Notes under the pieces: model-generated | Told to the model about the DNA's origin: nothing | The model's input: only the letters and a program-made list of their open reading frames with translations | Database searches by the model: none | Program-made: the position numbers and the translations under genes | Assembly: GCA_903828145.1 (NCBI GenBank) | Contig: CAIKKY010000007.1 | Span: forward strand, 1-64,000 | Length of the DNA: 64,000 nucleotides | Direction of reading: 5' to 3' | Source: an uncultured Hyphomicrobiales bacterium | GTDB lineage: Bacteria; Pseudomonadota; Alphaproteobacteria; Rhizobiales; Devosiaceae | In this document: positions 37,951-46,464 of the stretch, piece by piece | Layout: each line of letters starts with the position of its first letter | How positions within the stretch are numbered: position 1 is the first letter of the stretch

Positions 37951-38250
37951 AACGACCTCTCAGAATTGGCTCGAAGCGATGCAAGCGAGCGGTTTCCCCA
38001 GCGCACGTTGCAACTGGGGCCAATCAACGTTTGCAGATCGGAAGGAAAGCCAAGCAACCGGGAAGCCCGGGAGGATGATTTCGCCATCTTGGGCAGAAAC
38101 GTATTCCCCTTCATCTACCCCAATTGCGCCAAAGTCAAGGCAGGCGTCATTCTGGCGGGATTGAACGGGCCGTCAGGTGAAAGCCCAAACTGAACCCGGC
38201 GATGTTTGAGCCGCTTTTTGAGCGCAACTTGCGCCGGTGTGCGCCCGGGC
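37951..38250. other. Intergenic region between ppsA and cspA
   Basis: No gene was recognised in these 300 bp. The right part must hold the 3' end of the ppsA transcript and the left part the cspA promoter and probable long 5' leader. Confidence 0.4.
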
Positions 38251-40635
38251 TCATGGCCGCCGGTTCATTTCGGCTTCCGCTGCGGCAACCTGCTGTTTTA
38301 CCGCCATGAAACTATCCGGCGTCACCGAGATCGAGTCGATGCCAGCCGCGACGAGGAACTTTGCGAACTCGGGATGATCGCTCGGGGCCTGCCCGCAGAG
38401 CCCCACCTTGGAGCCCGATCGGCCGGCCTTCTCGATGACGGTCGAGATCATCCAGCGCACCGCCGCATCCTGCTCGTCGAACAGCTTGGCGAGCGGCCCG
38501 GAATCCCGATCCACCCCCAGCGTGAGCTGGGTCAGATCATTCGAGCCGATGGAGAACCCGTCAAAGCGCTTGGCGAACTCTTCGGCCAGAATAACGTTCG
38601 AAGGAATCTCACACATGACATAGACCTCCAGCCCGTTCTCGCCGCGCCTGAGCCCGCTGTTTGCCATTTCAGCCAGAACCCTGTCGGCCTCGTCCGGCGT
38701 GCGGCAGAACGGGATCATCACCACGACATTGCTGAACCCCATAGTTTCCCGAAGGTACCGGATGGCGGCGCATTCGAGCGCAAACCCCTCACGATAGGCC
38801 TCGGAATAGTAGCGCGACGCCCCCCGGAATCCGATCATCGGATTTTCCTCTTTCGGCTCGAAATCACGCCCGCCCATCAGCCCGGCATATTCATTGGTCT
38901 TGAAATCGCTCATCCGCACGATCACCGGCTTGGGATAGAGCGCCGCTGCAAGGCGCGAGAGGCCACGCGCCAGCGTGTGGACGAAGTAATCAGCGCCCGA
39001 CTCCCACCCCGCGACCAGCCGCGCGATCCGGGCCCGTTCGGCCTTGGCGGTCACCCGTTCGGGGTGCAGAAGCGCCATGGGGTGCGCCCGGACGGCGTTG
39101 GAAATCACGAATTCCATCCGTGCCAGCCCGACGCCATCGGCCCCGAGCCGCCACCAGCGGAACGCCGCGCCGGGATCGCCGAGATTCAGCATCAGCTGTG
39201 TGCGGGTGGCGGCCAATGCGCCGGGATCAACCCGGGTTTCGGTAATGGCGAGCGCCCCGGCATACACCGTGCCGACCTCGCCCTCGCTGCAGGCTACGGT
39301 GATGCTCATGCCGTCGCTGAGCCGCGTCGTGGCATTGCCTGCGCCCACAATAGCCGGCAGTCCCAGCTCGCGGCTGACAATGGCCGCATGCGAGGTGCGC
39401 CCGCCATGATCGGTGACAATGGCGCTCGCGCGCTTCATCAGCGGCACCCAATCGGGGTCGGTATTGCCGGTGACGAGAATGGCACCATCGGGAAACCGGG
39501 CGAGATCACGCGGGTTGTCGATCCGGCACACCAGCCCGCTGGCCGCCCGGTCGCCAATGGCAATGCCCCTGACCAGAACCTCGCCGCCCTTTGCCACCGA
39601 CACGGACGTGAAATCGGCCCCGGTCTGGCGCGAGCGCACCGTCTCGGGCCGCGCCTGCACAATGAACATCTCGCCGGTTATCCCGTCGCGCGCCCATTCA
39701 ATATCCATCGGCCGCCCGTAATGGTCTTCGATGATCACCGCCCAGCGCGCCAGCTCGAGCACAGCCGCATCATCGAGCACGAACGTGCCGCGCTCCGCCT
39801 TGGAGGTTGGGATGTTTCGCGTCGGACTATGGCCCGTCCAGTAGATCATCTTCTTCGCCTTGGCCCCGAGGCGCCGCGTGATGATCGGCACGAGGTCTGT
39901 GCGCGCCAGCAGCGGCTTGAACACGCAAAACTCATCGGGATCGACGGCGCCCTGCACCACGTTTTCGCCAAGGCCCCACGCGCCGTTGATCAGCACCACG
40001 CCCGGAAACCCGGTCTCGGTATCGAGCGTGAACATGACGCCCGACGCCCCGACATCCGAACGCACCATGCGCTGCACGCCGATCGACAGTGCCACCTTCA
40101 TATGGTCGAAGCCGCGCGTCTTGCGGTAGCTGATCGCCCGATCGGTAAACAGCGACGCAAAACAGCGCCGGGCCGCCGCAAGCAGCGCCGTCTCGCCCCG
40201 GATATTCAGAAAACTCTCCTGCTGACCGGCAAAGCTCGCATCCGGCAAATCTTCGGCCGTGGCACTCGATCGCACCGCGACATCGAGCGTGGGGTTCCCC
40301 GCCGCGAGCGCGAGCTGCCGATAGGCGGTGCAGATCGCTTCGGCGAGATCAGCCGGAAATGGCGCCGCCCCGATCAGCGCCCGAATGCGGCTCCCGGTTT
40401 CCGACAGGCTCGCCGCCCCGCTCTCCCACTGGGCCAGGGCCGCCGTCACGGGCGCCTGCAGTCCGTTGGCGGCCATAAACTGCCAATAGGCATCCGCTGT
40501 GGTGGCAAAGCCATCGGGCACGCGCACGCCGCGCGGGGCCAGCGTGCCCACCATTTCACCCAGTGAGGCGTTCTTGCCGCCCACCTTGCCCACATCGCCG
40601 CGGCCAATATCACGAAACCAAAGAACCAAAGTCAT
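38251..40635 (-). CDS. ppsA: Phosphoenolpyruvate synthase
   Basis: It makes PEP from pyruvate and ATP (AMP and phosphate released) for gluconeogenesis. The 794-aa protein starts with VLWFRDIGRGDVGKVGGKNA, has SSATAEDLPDASFAGQQE in the ATP-binding domain, the phospho-His in TDHGGRTSHAAIVSRELGLP near residue 420, and the C-terminal PEP domain with GSNDLTQLTLGVDRDS and the Cys of GLCGQAPSDHP. The ATG at 40635 has a GGGAGG site. A FNR/FixK-like dyad lies about 60 bp upstream. Confidence 0.94.
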   Translation of the reverse strand: MTLVLWFRDIGRGDVGKVGGKNASLGEMVGTLAPRGVRVPDGFATTADAYWQFMAANGLQAPVTAALAQWESGAASLSETGSRIRALIGAAPFPADLAEAICTAYRQLALAAGNPTLDVAVRSSATAEDLPDASFAGQQESFLNIRGETALLAAARRCFASLFTDRAISYRKTRGFDHMKVALSIGVQRMVRSDVGASGVMFTLDTETGFPGVVLINGAWGLGENVVQGAVDPDEFCVFKPLLARTDLVPIITRRLGAKAKKMIYWTGHSPTRNIPTSKAERGTFVLDDAAVLELARWAVIIEDHYGRPMDIEWARDGITGEMFIVQARPETVRSRQTGADFTSVSVAKGGEVLVRGIAIGDRAASGLVCRIDNPRDLARFPDGAILVTGNTDPDWVPLMKRASAIVTDHGGRTSHAAIVSRELGLPAIVGAGNATTRLSDGMSITVACSEGEVGTVYAGALAITETRVDPGALAATRTQLMLNLGDPGAAFRWWRLGADGVGLARMEFVISNAVRAHPMALLHPERVTAKAERARIARLVAGWESGADYFVHTLARGLSRLAAALYPKPVIVRMSDFKTNEYAGLMGGRDFEPKEENPMIGFRGASRYYSEAYREGFALECAAIRYLRETMGFSNVVVMIPFCRTPDEADRVLAEMANSGLRRGENGLEVYVMCEIPSNVILAEEFAKRFDGFSIGSNDLTQLTLGVDRDSGPLAKLFDEQDAAVRWMISTVIEKAGRSGSKVGLCGQAPSDHPEFAKFLVAAGIDSISVTPDSFMAVKQQVAAAEAEMNRRP

Positions 40636-40693
40636 ATCCGCCGCCTCCCAAGTCTAACTCTCCATAATGATGGACAGATATCGATCAAAACGG

Positions 40694-40707
40694 ATGATCT
40701 AGATCAA
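40694..40707. promoter_or_regulatory. FNR/FixK-like box ATGATCTAGATCAA
   Basis: Matches TTGAT-n4-ATCAA at 9 of 10 defined positions. It lies in the 121-bp divergent promoter region of ppsA and the glucokinase-like gene. Confidence 0.45.
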
Positions 40708-40756
40708 CGAGACCGGTTTTGGCCGGTGAAAGTCTTGAGGGGAGGGAGATCACACA

Positions 40757-41677
40757 ATGACCCATTCTCGCACGGCCCTGATTGGCGCAATCGGCGACAC
40801 CCATATCGCACTCGCTGTTGGCGATGTGGACGAGATGTCCGTCACCCAGTTCGCCCTGCTCAGCAGCGCCGACTTCGCCTCACCCATGGAGGCTATTGCC
40901 CGCTACCTGAAGTCAGTCCCGGTTCCGCCGCGATCTGTGGCGCTGGCGGTTGCGGGCGAGGTGACGGGCGAGAGCGTCGCCATGGCCGCGCGGGGCTGGC
41001 ACTTTTCGGCCCAGGACATCGGCGCGGTGCTCGGCACAGACAGAGTGATGCTCGTGCCGGAAATGGAGGCGCTCGTGCGCTTTGTGCCGCATGTGCAGGC
41101 GGCCGACCTCGTGATCGTCAATACAGGAACGCCGACCCCCGATACCCCCGTGCTGCTGATTAATTGCGGCAACAGCCTGGGCGCTGCCGCCAGTCTTGGC
41201 CCCAAGTGGACGGGCCCCATCGTGCACGGACAGGTCGACTTCATGGACCTGCCCGGCGATGTGCACGGCCTCAAAGGCTTTGACCGGGCCGCTGACCTGC
41301 TCACCGGCCCCGGGCTGATGGCGGCCTATCACACGCTGCGCGGCGCCAAAGCCAATGGCTCCGCCGCCGCCGTGATTAAACTCGGGCTCTCAGGGGACGA
41401 CGATATCGCCAGCGCGACCCTCGATCTGGTGGCCCGCTCGCTGGGCCAGTTTGCCGGTGAGCTGACCCTCGCCTATGGCGCCGGTCGGGTCTTCATGGCC
41501 GGGACCGTGGCGAGCAGCCTTCTGCCGCACCGGCTGGAGCAGTTCATGCAGGGCTTTACCGCCAAGGGACAGGCCGCCGCCCGAATGGAGGCCATTCCCG
41601 TGGCCATCATCAAGACCGCCGCCGATGCCGCCATGCGCGGAGCGGCCGCCCTGTTCGCGGCTCGGCCCGAGGCATGA
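40757..41677 (+). CDS. Glucokinase-fold protein lacking catalytic residues
   Basis: The 306-aa protein follows the bacterial glucokinase (Glk) layout: TALIGAIGDTHIALAVGD, LAVAGEV, VPEMEALVRFVP, LLINCGNSLGAAASLG and HGQVDFMDL. The key motifs are degraded. The ATP phosphate loop G-D-I-G-G-T-N is here G-A-I-G-D-T-H (residues 10-16). The catalytic N-D pair before the A-loop is P-E (101-102). The G-P-G-T-G-L-G loop is N-C-G-N-S-L-G. It is therefore unlikely to phosphorylate glucose and may be a regulatory or sugar-binding remnant. The frame is intact and long, suggesting selection. It diverges from ppsA. Confidence 0.68.
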   Translation: MTHSRTALIGAIGDTHIALAVGDVDEMSVTQFALLSSADFASPMEAIARYLKSVPVPPRSVALAVAGEVTGESVAMAARGWHFSAQDIGAVLGTDRVMLVPEMEALVRFVPHVQAADLVIVNTGTPTPDTPVLLINCGNSLGAAASLGPKWTGPIVHGQVDFMDLPGDVHGLKGFDRAADLLTGPGLMAAYHTLRGAKANGSAAAVIKLGLSGDDDIASATLDLVARSLGQFAGELTLAYGAGRVFMAGTVASSLLPHRLEQFMQGFTAKGQAAARMEAIPVAIIKTAADAAMRGAAALFAARPEA

Positions 41678-41836
41678 AGCCGCTATCGCTGCCGTTCACA
41701 CGGATGTGCTGAGGCCCTGCCCCCATCGCGTGGGGTCGGGCCTTTCGCTTTTTCGGCCCCGGGCACACAGTCAGCAGCACCCAACCCGGCCGGAAAGCTA
41801 CCGAACGCCCGGAAAACGGCACAGACGGGAAACGAT

Positions 41837-41850
41837 GCATACGCATGCAA
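41837..41850. promoter_or_regulatory. LacI-type operator 1 (TGCATACGCATGCA)
   Basis: A dyad with one mismatch to the consensus TGCATACGTATGCA. Its centre is 22 bp from that of operator 2, so the two face the same side of the helix upstream of the transporter gene at 42003. Confidence 0.75.
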
Positions 41851-41858
41851 AAGCGTTT

Positions 41859-41872
41859 GCATTCGTATGCAA
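41859..41872. promoter_or_regulatory. LacI-type operator 2 (TGCATTCGTATGCA)
   Basis: The second of the tandem pair. One mismatch to the perfect palindrome found at 47867-47884. Confidence 0.75.
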
Positions 41873-42002
41873 GCGAAACTAAGCTTACCCCTGCGGATCG
41901 TGGTGGATGGGCAAAGTCCTGGCACCAAAGACCCGTCTCCCAAGCCCTGAGCCCTTGCTGCTAAGGGGGCAGGAGAGCATCTCGAGGACACAGGAGAACG
42001 AC

Positions 42003-43244
42003 ATGAAACACATTCTGGGAGCAGGCGTATCCGTCGCCGCCCTTATGCTGACTGCCACGGTGGCGTTTGCCGATTGCGGCGCACCGGCCGGGTCGGTTCG
42101 CATTCTTTCGAACGATTTTAACGCGCTCAAGGTTGTGGCCACCGCCGCAGCCGAATGCGCGTCTGACACGGTCACCGTGACCGCCAACCAGACCACCGAG
42201 CACAAGAATATCCAGGGTCCGGCGCTCACCGCCAACCCGGCCGAGTACACCGTGGCCATGGTCGCGAACAACTCGATCGTGCCGCTGATGAATGATGGCC
42301 TGATCCGCTCGCTCGATGATCTGGTTGCCAAGTACGGCCAGGAACTCCAGCCGAACCAGCTCATCAAGATCGATGGCAAGGTCATGGCGATTGCCTTCAT
42401 GGGCAATGGCCAGCACCTGATCTATCGCAAGGACATTCTTGAGAAGGCCGGCGTTGCCGCCCCGCAGTCCTATGACGACGTACTTGCCGCCGCCAAGGCG
42501 ATCAAGGATGCCGGTCTGATGGAATACCCGCTCGCCGCTTCGGTGAAGCCGGGTTGGGATCTCGCTGCCGAATTCGTGAATGATTACCTCGCGACCGGCG
42601 CCGATTTCTTCGAGCCCGGCACGGCCACGCTCACCATCAACAACGAGAATGGCAAGAAGGTTCTCGCGCTCATGCAGGCGGAAATCGCCTACATGGACCC
42701 GGCCACCTACCTGACCTTCGACGCAACTGAAATCCAGAAGCAGTACGAAGCTGGCAAGGTTGCCATCATCAATGAATGGGGCTCGATTGCGGGCGCCATC
42801 CTCGATGGCAAGGACTCCGCCGAAGGCGTTGCGGAGAACACCGTGATCGCTGGCGCTCCGACCTTTGCAGGCGGCACCATCCCGGCGGCAGCGCTGTGGT
42901 GGGATGGTTTCACCATCGCCAAGAACATCTCGGACGCCGATGCGGAAGCCTCGTTTGTGGCCATGCTGCACGGCATCAGCCCGGATGTGGTCAAGGCCAA
43001 CCCCGATGCAGCCACCTGGCTGGTCAAGGGCTTCGAGCCCGGTCCGGCGGCCGTCGGCGTGATCGCGAATGCCACCAATGGCGCGCGCGCTTACCCGATG
43101 AACCCCTACATCGGTCTCCTGCACACCGCGCTGTCGGCTGAACTGGCCGATTTCGTGGCTGGCAAGGAAGATGCCGACAAGGCCCTGGCCGATACCGAAG
43201 CGGCGTATAACACTGCCGCCAAGGAAGCCGGTTTCCTGAAGTAA
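42003..43244 (+). CDS. CUT1-type ABC transporter substrate-binding protein of the LacI-controlled cluster
   Basis: A periplasmic SBP_bac_1 protein, 413 aa, with a signal peptide ending at VAFA. Visible family features are SVRILSNDFNALKVVATAA, NNSIVPLMNDGLIRSLDDLV, NGQHLIYRKDILEKAGV, KVAIINEWGSIAGA and ALWWDGFTIAKN. It differs from ordinary sugar SBPs in having a Cys after the signal peptide (ADCGAPAG), but no lipobox. The ATG at 42003 has AGGAGAACGAC upstream. It heads the transporter operon behind two operators. The ligand is unknown. Confidence 0.85.
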   Translation: MKHILGAGVSVAALMLTATVAFADCGAPAGSVRILSNDFNALKVVATAAAECASDTVTVTANQTTEHKNIQGPALTANPAEYTVAMVANNSIVPLMNDGLIRSLDDLVAKYGQELQPNQLIKIDGKVMAIAFMGNGQHLIYRKDILEKAGVAAPQSYDDVLAAAKAIKDAGLMEYPLAASVKPGWDLAAEFVNDYLATGADFFEPGTATLTINNENGKKVLALMQAEIAYMDPATYLTFDATEIQKQYEAGKVAIINEWGSIAGAILDGKDSAEGVAENTVIAGAPTFAGGTIPAAALWWDGFTIAKNISDADAEASFVAMLHGISPDVVKANPDAATWLVKGFEPGPAAVGVIANATNGARAYPMNPYIGLLHTALSAELADFVAGKEDADKALADTEAAYNTAAKEAGFLK

Positions 43245-43262
43245 GCCTAAAAGGCATAACAG

Positions 43263-43284
43263 GGGGGCGGTTCGCGCCGCCCCC
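43263..43284 (+). terminator. Hairpin between SBP and permease genes
   Basis: GGGGGCGG (43263-43270) pairs with CCGCCCCC (43277-43284) around TTCGCG, then TCATTATTTG. The T-run is weak, so it should attenuate rather than stop transcription, as at 19343. Confidence 0.65.
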
Positions 43285-43332
43285 TCATTATTTGAAAGCC
43301 AGCGCGACTGGGCCGCTAACGGTAGACCGGAC

Positions 43333-44364
43333 ATGCCGCACAAGACTTTCCTAGCGTTCATTCTCCCCTCCATCATCGCCATGGTGCTGTTCATCGCGCT
43401 GCCGATCATCTCGGTCGCCGTGCAGTCGCTGTATGTCGAACATGACAAGGTGCTGGTGACGGTTGAGAACTGCCAGCCGCTCGGCGGCTGCACCACTGAA
43501 ACCGTGGTGGATTCCGAGGCGACCGCCAAGCTGAAGGCGGTTGCGCCGCTCGGTGAATTCAACGGGCTGGGCACCTATTTCAACCACGCGCATCTTGCGA
43601 TCGACGAAGTGGCCGAGATCGTTTCAGACAATACCGGTTTCGCCGACATCGTGGCGCGGCTTTATAACCTGCCGTTCTATCGCGCCCTGTCGTTCACGCT
43701 GGCCTATTGCTTCATCGTCACGCCGCTCGCCATGCTGCTGGGGTTCCTGATCGCGCTCGCCATCAACATGGTGCCGCGCCTCCTCAAGGGCCCGGTGATC
43801 TTCTTCTCGCTCTTGCCCATGATCATCACGCCACTGATCGGCTCATTGATCCTCTACTGGATGATCAGCGCCGAGGGCATTCTGGGCGTGGGGCTCAAAT
43901 GGCTGTTCAGCGATCCGACCCTGAGCCTCAAGTCATCCCTGCCGCTGACCTGGATCACGCTCATCATCTACGGCATCTGGACCAATGCGCCCTTCTCCTT
44001 CGTGGTGTTCTATGCGGGCCTGCAAACCGTGCCCGGTGACACCATGGAAAGCGCCATGATCGATGGCGCGAGCCGCTGGGAGCGCATCCGCTATGTGGTC
44101 ATGCCGCACCTGCGCCCGCTCGCCACCTTTGTCGCGCTCGTCCAGCTCATGGATAATTTCCGGGTGTTCGAACCCATCGTCGGCCTGTCGGCGCAGGCCA
44201 ATGCGACCTCGCTCAGCTTCGCCATCTTCAACGATCTGCGCAACCAGAACGCCCAGCAATACGGCTCGGCCGCCACCACCTCGATGCTGACCATTATCGG
44301 CGTCATCATCCTACTCATGCCGGTGCTGATCCGCACCTGGCGCGAATATCACCAGAAAAGCTGA
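43333..44364 (+). CDS. ABC transporter permease, MalF type
   Basis: An inner-membrane permease, 343 aa. The first helix is FLAFILPSIIAMVLFIALPI, followed by a periplasmic loop of about 85 residues with two Cys (NCQPLGGCTTE) that is long for the family. The coupling loop is DTMESAMIDGASRWERIRYV near residues 238-260. It pairs with the permease at 44376, 11 bp downstream. Confidence 0.87.
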   Translation: MPHKTFLAFILPSIIAMVLFIALPIISVAVQSLYVEHDKVLVTVENCQPLGGCTTETVVDSEATAKLKAVAPLGEFNGLGTYFNHAHLAIDEVAEIVSDNTGFADIVARLYNLPFYRALSFTLAYCFIVTPLAMLLGFLIALAINMVPRLLKGPVIFFSLLPMIITPLIGSLILYWMISAEGILGVGLKWLFSDPTLSLKSSLPLTWITLIIYGIWTNAPFSFVVFYAGLQTVPGDTMESAMIDGASRWERIRYVVMPHLRPLATFVALVQLMDNFRVFEPIVGLSAQANATSLSFAIFNDLRNQNAQQYGSAATTSMLTIIGVIILLMPVLIRTWREYHQKS

Positions 44365-44375
44365 GGGGAAGGCCC

Positions 44376-45254
44376 ATGTCGCTCGTCAACCGCCAACCGT
44401 TCACGCTCAAGCTGGTCGCCAGCCTGTTCATCATCGTCTGGCTGGTGCTCGCCGCTTTCCCGTTCCTGTGGACCGTGTGGGGCTCGTTCAAGGTCGAAAG
44501 CGACTTCTTCTCGCGCGAGAGTTTCTGGCACGCGATTACCGGCTTTTATACCCAGAAGGAAACCGGCTCGGCCTTCACCGGCAACGGCTATTATGGCGCC
44601 TGGGTCGAAAGCAAATTCTGGAAAGCCGTCATCAACACGGTGATCGTCACGCTGTCGGTCACCGTGATCTCGCTGACACTCGGCACGCTGGGCGGCTATG
44701 CGCTCGCCCGGTCCGGCCGACGCTACGCATTCTGGATTCTGATCGCGGCGCTGGTGTTCCGCGCCATGCCGCATATCACGCTGGTTTCGGGCTATATGCT
44801 GCCCTTCTTCCAGCTCAATATCTGGGGCTATCTGCCCACCTCCATCATCGTGCTCGTGGCTATCAACCAGCCCTTCACGCTGTGGATGCTGCACTCGTTT
44901 TTCCTGTCGATCCCGAAGGATCTCGACGAAAGCGCCATGGTCGATGGCTGCTCGCGCTTTGAGGCGTTCCGCCGCGTGGTCATTCCGGTCATGTGGCCGG
45001 GCGTCATCACCACGGGGCTCTTCAGCTTTCTGCTCGGCTATAATGATTTCGCCGTCACCGCGATGCTGTTGAGCCAGGATAACCAGACCATGGTGCCGAA
45101 GATTTCGAGCTATCTCGGTTCGATCTACGATAATGGCCACGTCATGTACGCGGTGGCCGCCGTGGTTTCGGCCACTGTGCCTTTGTTCATGCTGGTGCTG
45201 TTCTTCCAGCGCCAGATCGTTTCGGGTCTCACCGCCGGCGCGGTGAAGGGGTAA
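44376..45254 (+). CDS. ABC transporter permease, MalG type
   Basis: The second permease, 292 aa. The helix-rich start is LKLVASLFIIVWLVLAAFPF; the coupling loop is KDLDESAMVDGCSRFEAFRR near residues 185-205; the C-terminus ends FQRQIVSGLTAGAVKG, as usual for MalG-like proteins. ATG at 44376 follows GAGGGGAAGG. Confidence 0.88.
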   Translation: MSLVNRQPFTLKLVASLFIIVWLVLAAFPFLWTVWGSFKVESDFFSRESFWHAITGFYTQKETGSAFTGNGYYGAWVESKFWKAVINTVIVTLSVTVISLTLGTLGGYALARSGRRYAFWILIAALVFRAMPHITLVSGYMLPFFQLNIWGYLPTSIIVLVAINQPFTLWMLHSFFLSIPKDLDESAMVDGCSRFEAFRRVVIPVMWPGVITTGLFSFLLGYNDFAVTAMLLSQDNQTMVPKISSYLGSIYDNGHVMYAVAAVVSATVPLFMLVLFFQRQIVSGLTAGAVKG

Positions 45255-45259
45255 GTCTC

Positions 45260-46312
45260 ATGGCACGCATCGAGCTCAAAAACGTGTCGCGGCGCTGGCA
45301 CAATTTCGTAGCCGTCGACAATTTCAACCTGACCATTGCCGACCAGGAATTTCTGGTGCTGCTCGGGCCCTCGGGCTGTGGCAAAACCACGACCATGCGC
45401 ATGATCGCGGGGCTGGAAGAAGTCTCCTCCGGCGAAATCTGGCTTGGCGACCGCATGGTCAACCGGCTCGAGCCCAAGGACCGCGACATCGCCATGGTGT
45501 TCCAGTCCTATGGCCTCTACCCGAACATGAGCGTGTACGAGAACATCCGCTTTCCGCTCAAGGTGCGCAAAGTGCCGAAGGCCGAACACGATGAACGCGT
45601 GATGCGCGCGGCGCGGATGGTGGAACTCACCGATCTGCTCGAGCGGCGCCCGGCGGCCCTCTCGGGCGGCCAGCGGCAGCGCGTGGCGCTCGCCCGTTCC
45701 ATCGTGCGCGAACCGACGGCCTTCCTCATGGACGAACCGCTGTCGAACCTCGACGCCAAGCTGCGCGTCTCGACCCGGGCCCAGATCAAAAACCTGCACC
45801 ACACGCTGAAGACCACGACCATCTATGTCACGCACGACCAGATTGAGGCCATGACCCTGGCCGACCGCGTGGTGGTCATGAACAAGGGCCTGATCCAGCA
45901 GGTCGGCACGCCGACTGAAATCTATGATCGTCCGGCCAACACCTTCGTCGCCGGGTTCATTGGTTCCCCGGCCATGAACCTGGTTTCGGGCAGCGTGAGC
46001 GAGGGCGTGTTCACGGGTGAAAGCATCGCCATCAGGGGCGTGCCCGGCTCGATCAACGGTCCGGTGACGCTCGGCTTCCGCGCCGAAGACGCAGCGCTGG
46101 TGCCCGAAGGCGGTGAAATCAGCGCGCCGATCTATTCGCTCGAACTGCTGGGCGACGCCTCGATGGTCAGCATGCGGCTCGGCGGCGAACTGGTGTCGAT
46201 CAAGGCCGGCAAGGACTATCGCGCCGAAATCGGCGATCCCGTGCGGGCGCGTGTGCCGGTTGCGGCGTGCCATTTCTTCGACCGCTCCACCGGACAACGC
46301 ATCGGGGGTTGA
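45260..46312 (+). CDS. ABC transporter ATP-binding protein, MalK/UgpC type
   Basis: The ATPase of the cluster's transporter, 350 aa. Walker A is GPSGCGKTTTMRMIAG near residue 37, the signature [16 protein letters not shown], Walker [17 protein letters not shown], with TTIYVTHDQIEAMTLADRVV behind it. The TOBE-containing C-terminal domain is complete. The stop TGA overlaps the first ATG of the following small gene (TGATGATG). Confidence 0.9.
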   Translation: MARIELKNVSRRWHNFVAVDNFNLTIADQEFLVLLGPSGCGKTTTMRMIAGLEEVSSGEIWLGDRMVNRLEPKDRDIAMVFQSYGLYPNMSVYENIRFPLKVRKVPKAEHDERVMRAARMVELTDLLERRPAALSGGQRQRVALARSIVREPTAFLMDEPLSNLDAKLRVSTRAQIKNLHHTLKTTTIYVTHDQIEAMTLADRVVVMNKGLIQQVGTPTEIYDRPANTFVAGFIGSPAMNLVSGSVSEGVFTGESIAIRGVPGSINGPVTLGFRAEDAALVPEGGEISAPIYSLELLGDASMVSMRLGGELVSIKAGKDYRAEIGDPVRARVPVAACHFFDRSTGQRIGG

Positions 46313-46314
46313 TG

Positions 46315-46464
46315 ATGCCACCTGCCGCGCTCGACAATCGCGCCAAAGCCGATGGCCATTCCATTCCGCCCGAACGCATCGAGCCGATTGAAAAAGGCGC
46401 GACGTGGCTCCGCGATTGCGTGGCCACGCTCAAAACCTATCTTAAACAGCGGCCGCGCCCATGA
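46315..46464 (+). CDS. Small protein before the amidase, possibly AtzG-like
   Basis: A 49-aa frame (50 aa if the overlapping ATG at 46312 is used) sits between the ATPase and the amidase, touching both: it starts at the ATPase stop and its own stop overlaps the amidase ATG. The sequence SIPPERIEPIEKGATWLRDC resembles the IPPE-x-R-x-G-V-x-x-x-L pattern of AtzG, the small GatC-like partner of amidases such as AtzE. It lacks transmembrane or secretion signals. The identity with AtzG is a weak, unverified resemblance; the context supports it. Confidence 0.55.
   Translation: MPPAALDNRAKADGHSIPPERIEPIEKGATWLRDCVATLKTYLKQRPRP

Noticed and set aside
38206-40566. A 786-codon plus-strand frame opposite ppsA
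   Set aside because: It mirrors the codon structure of ppsA and has no recognisable domains.
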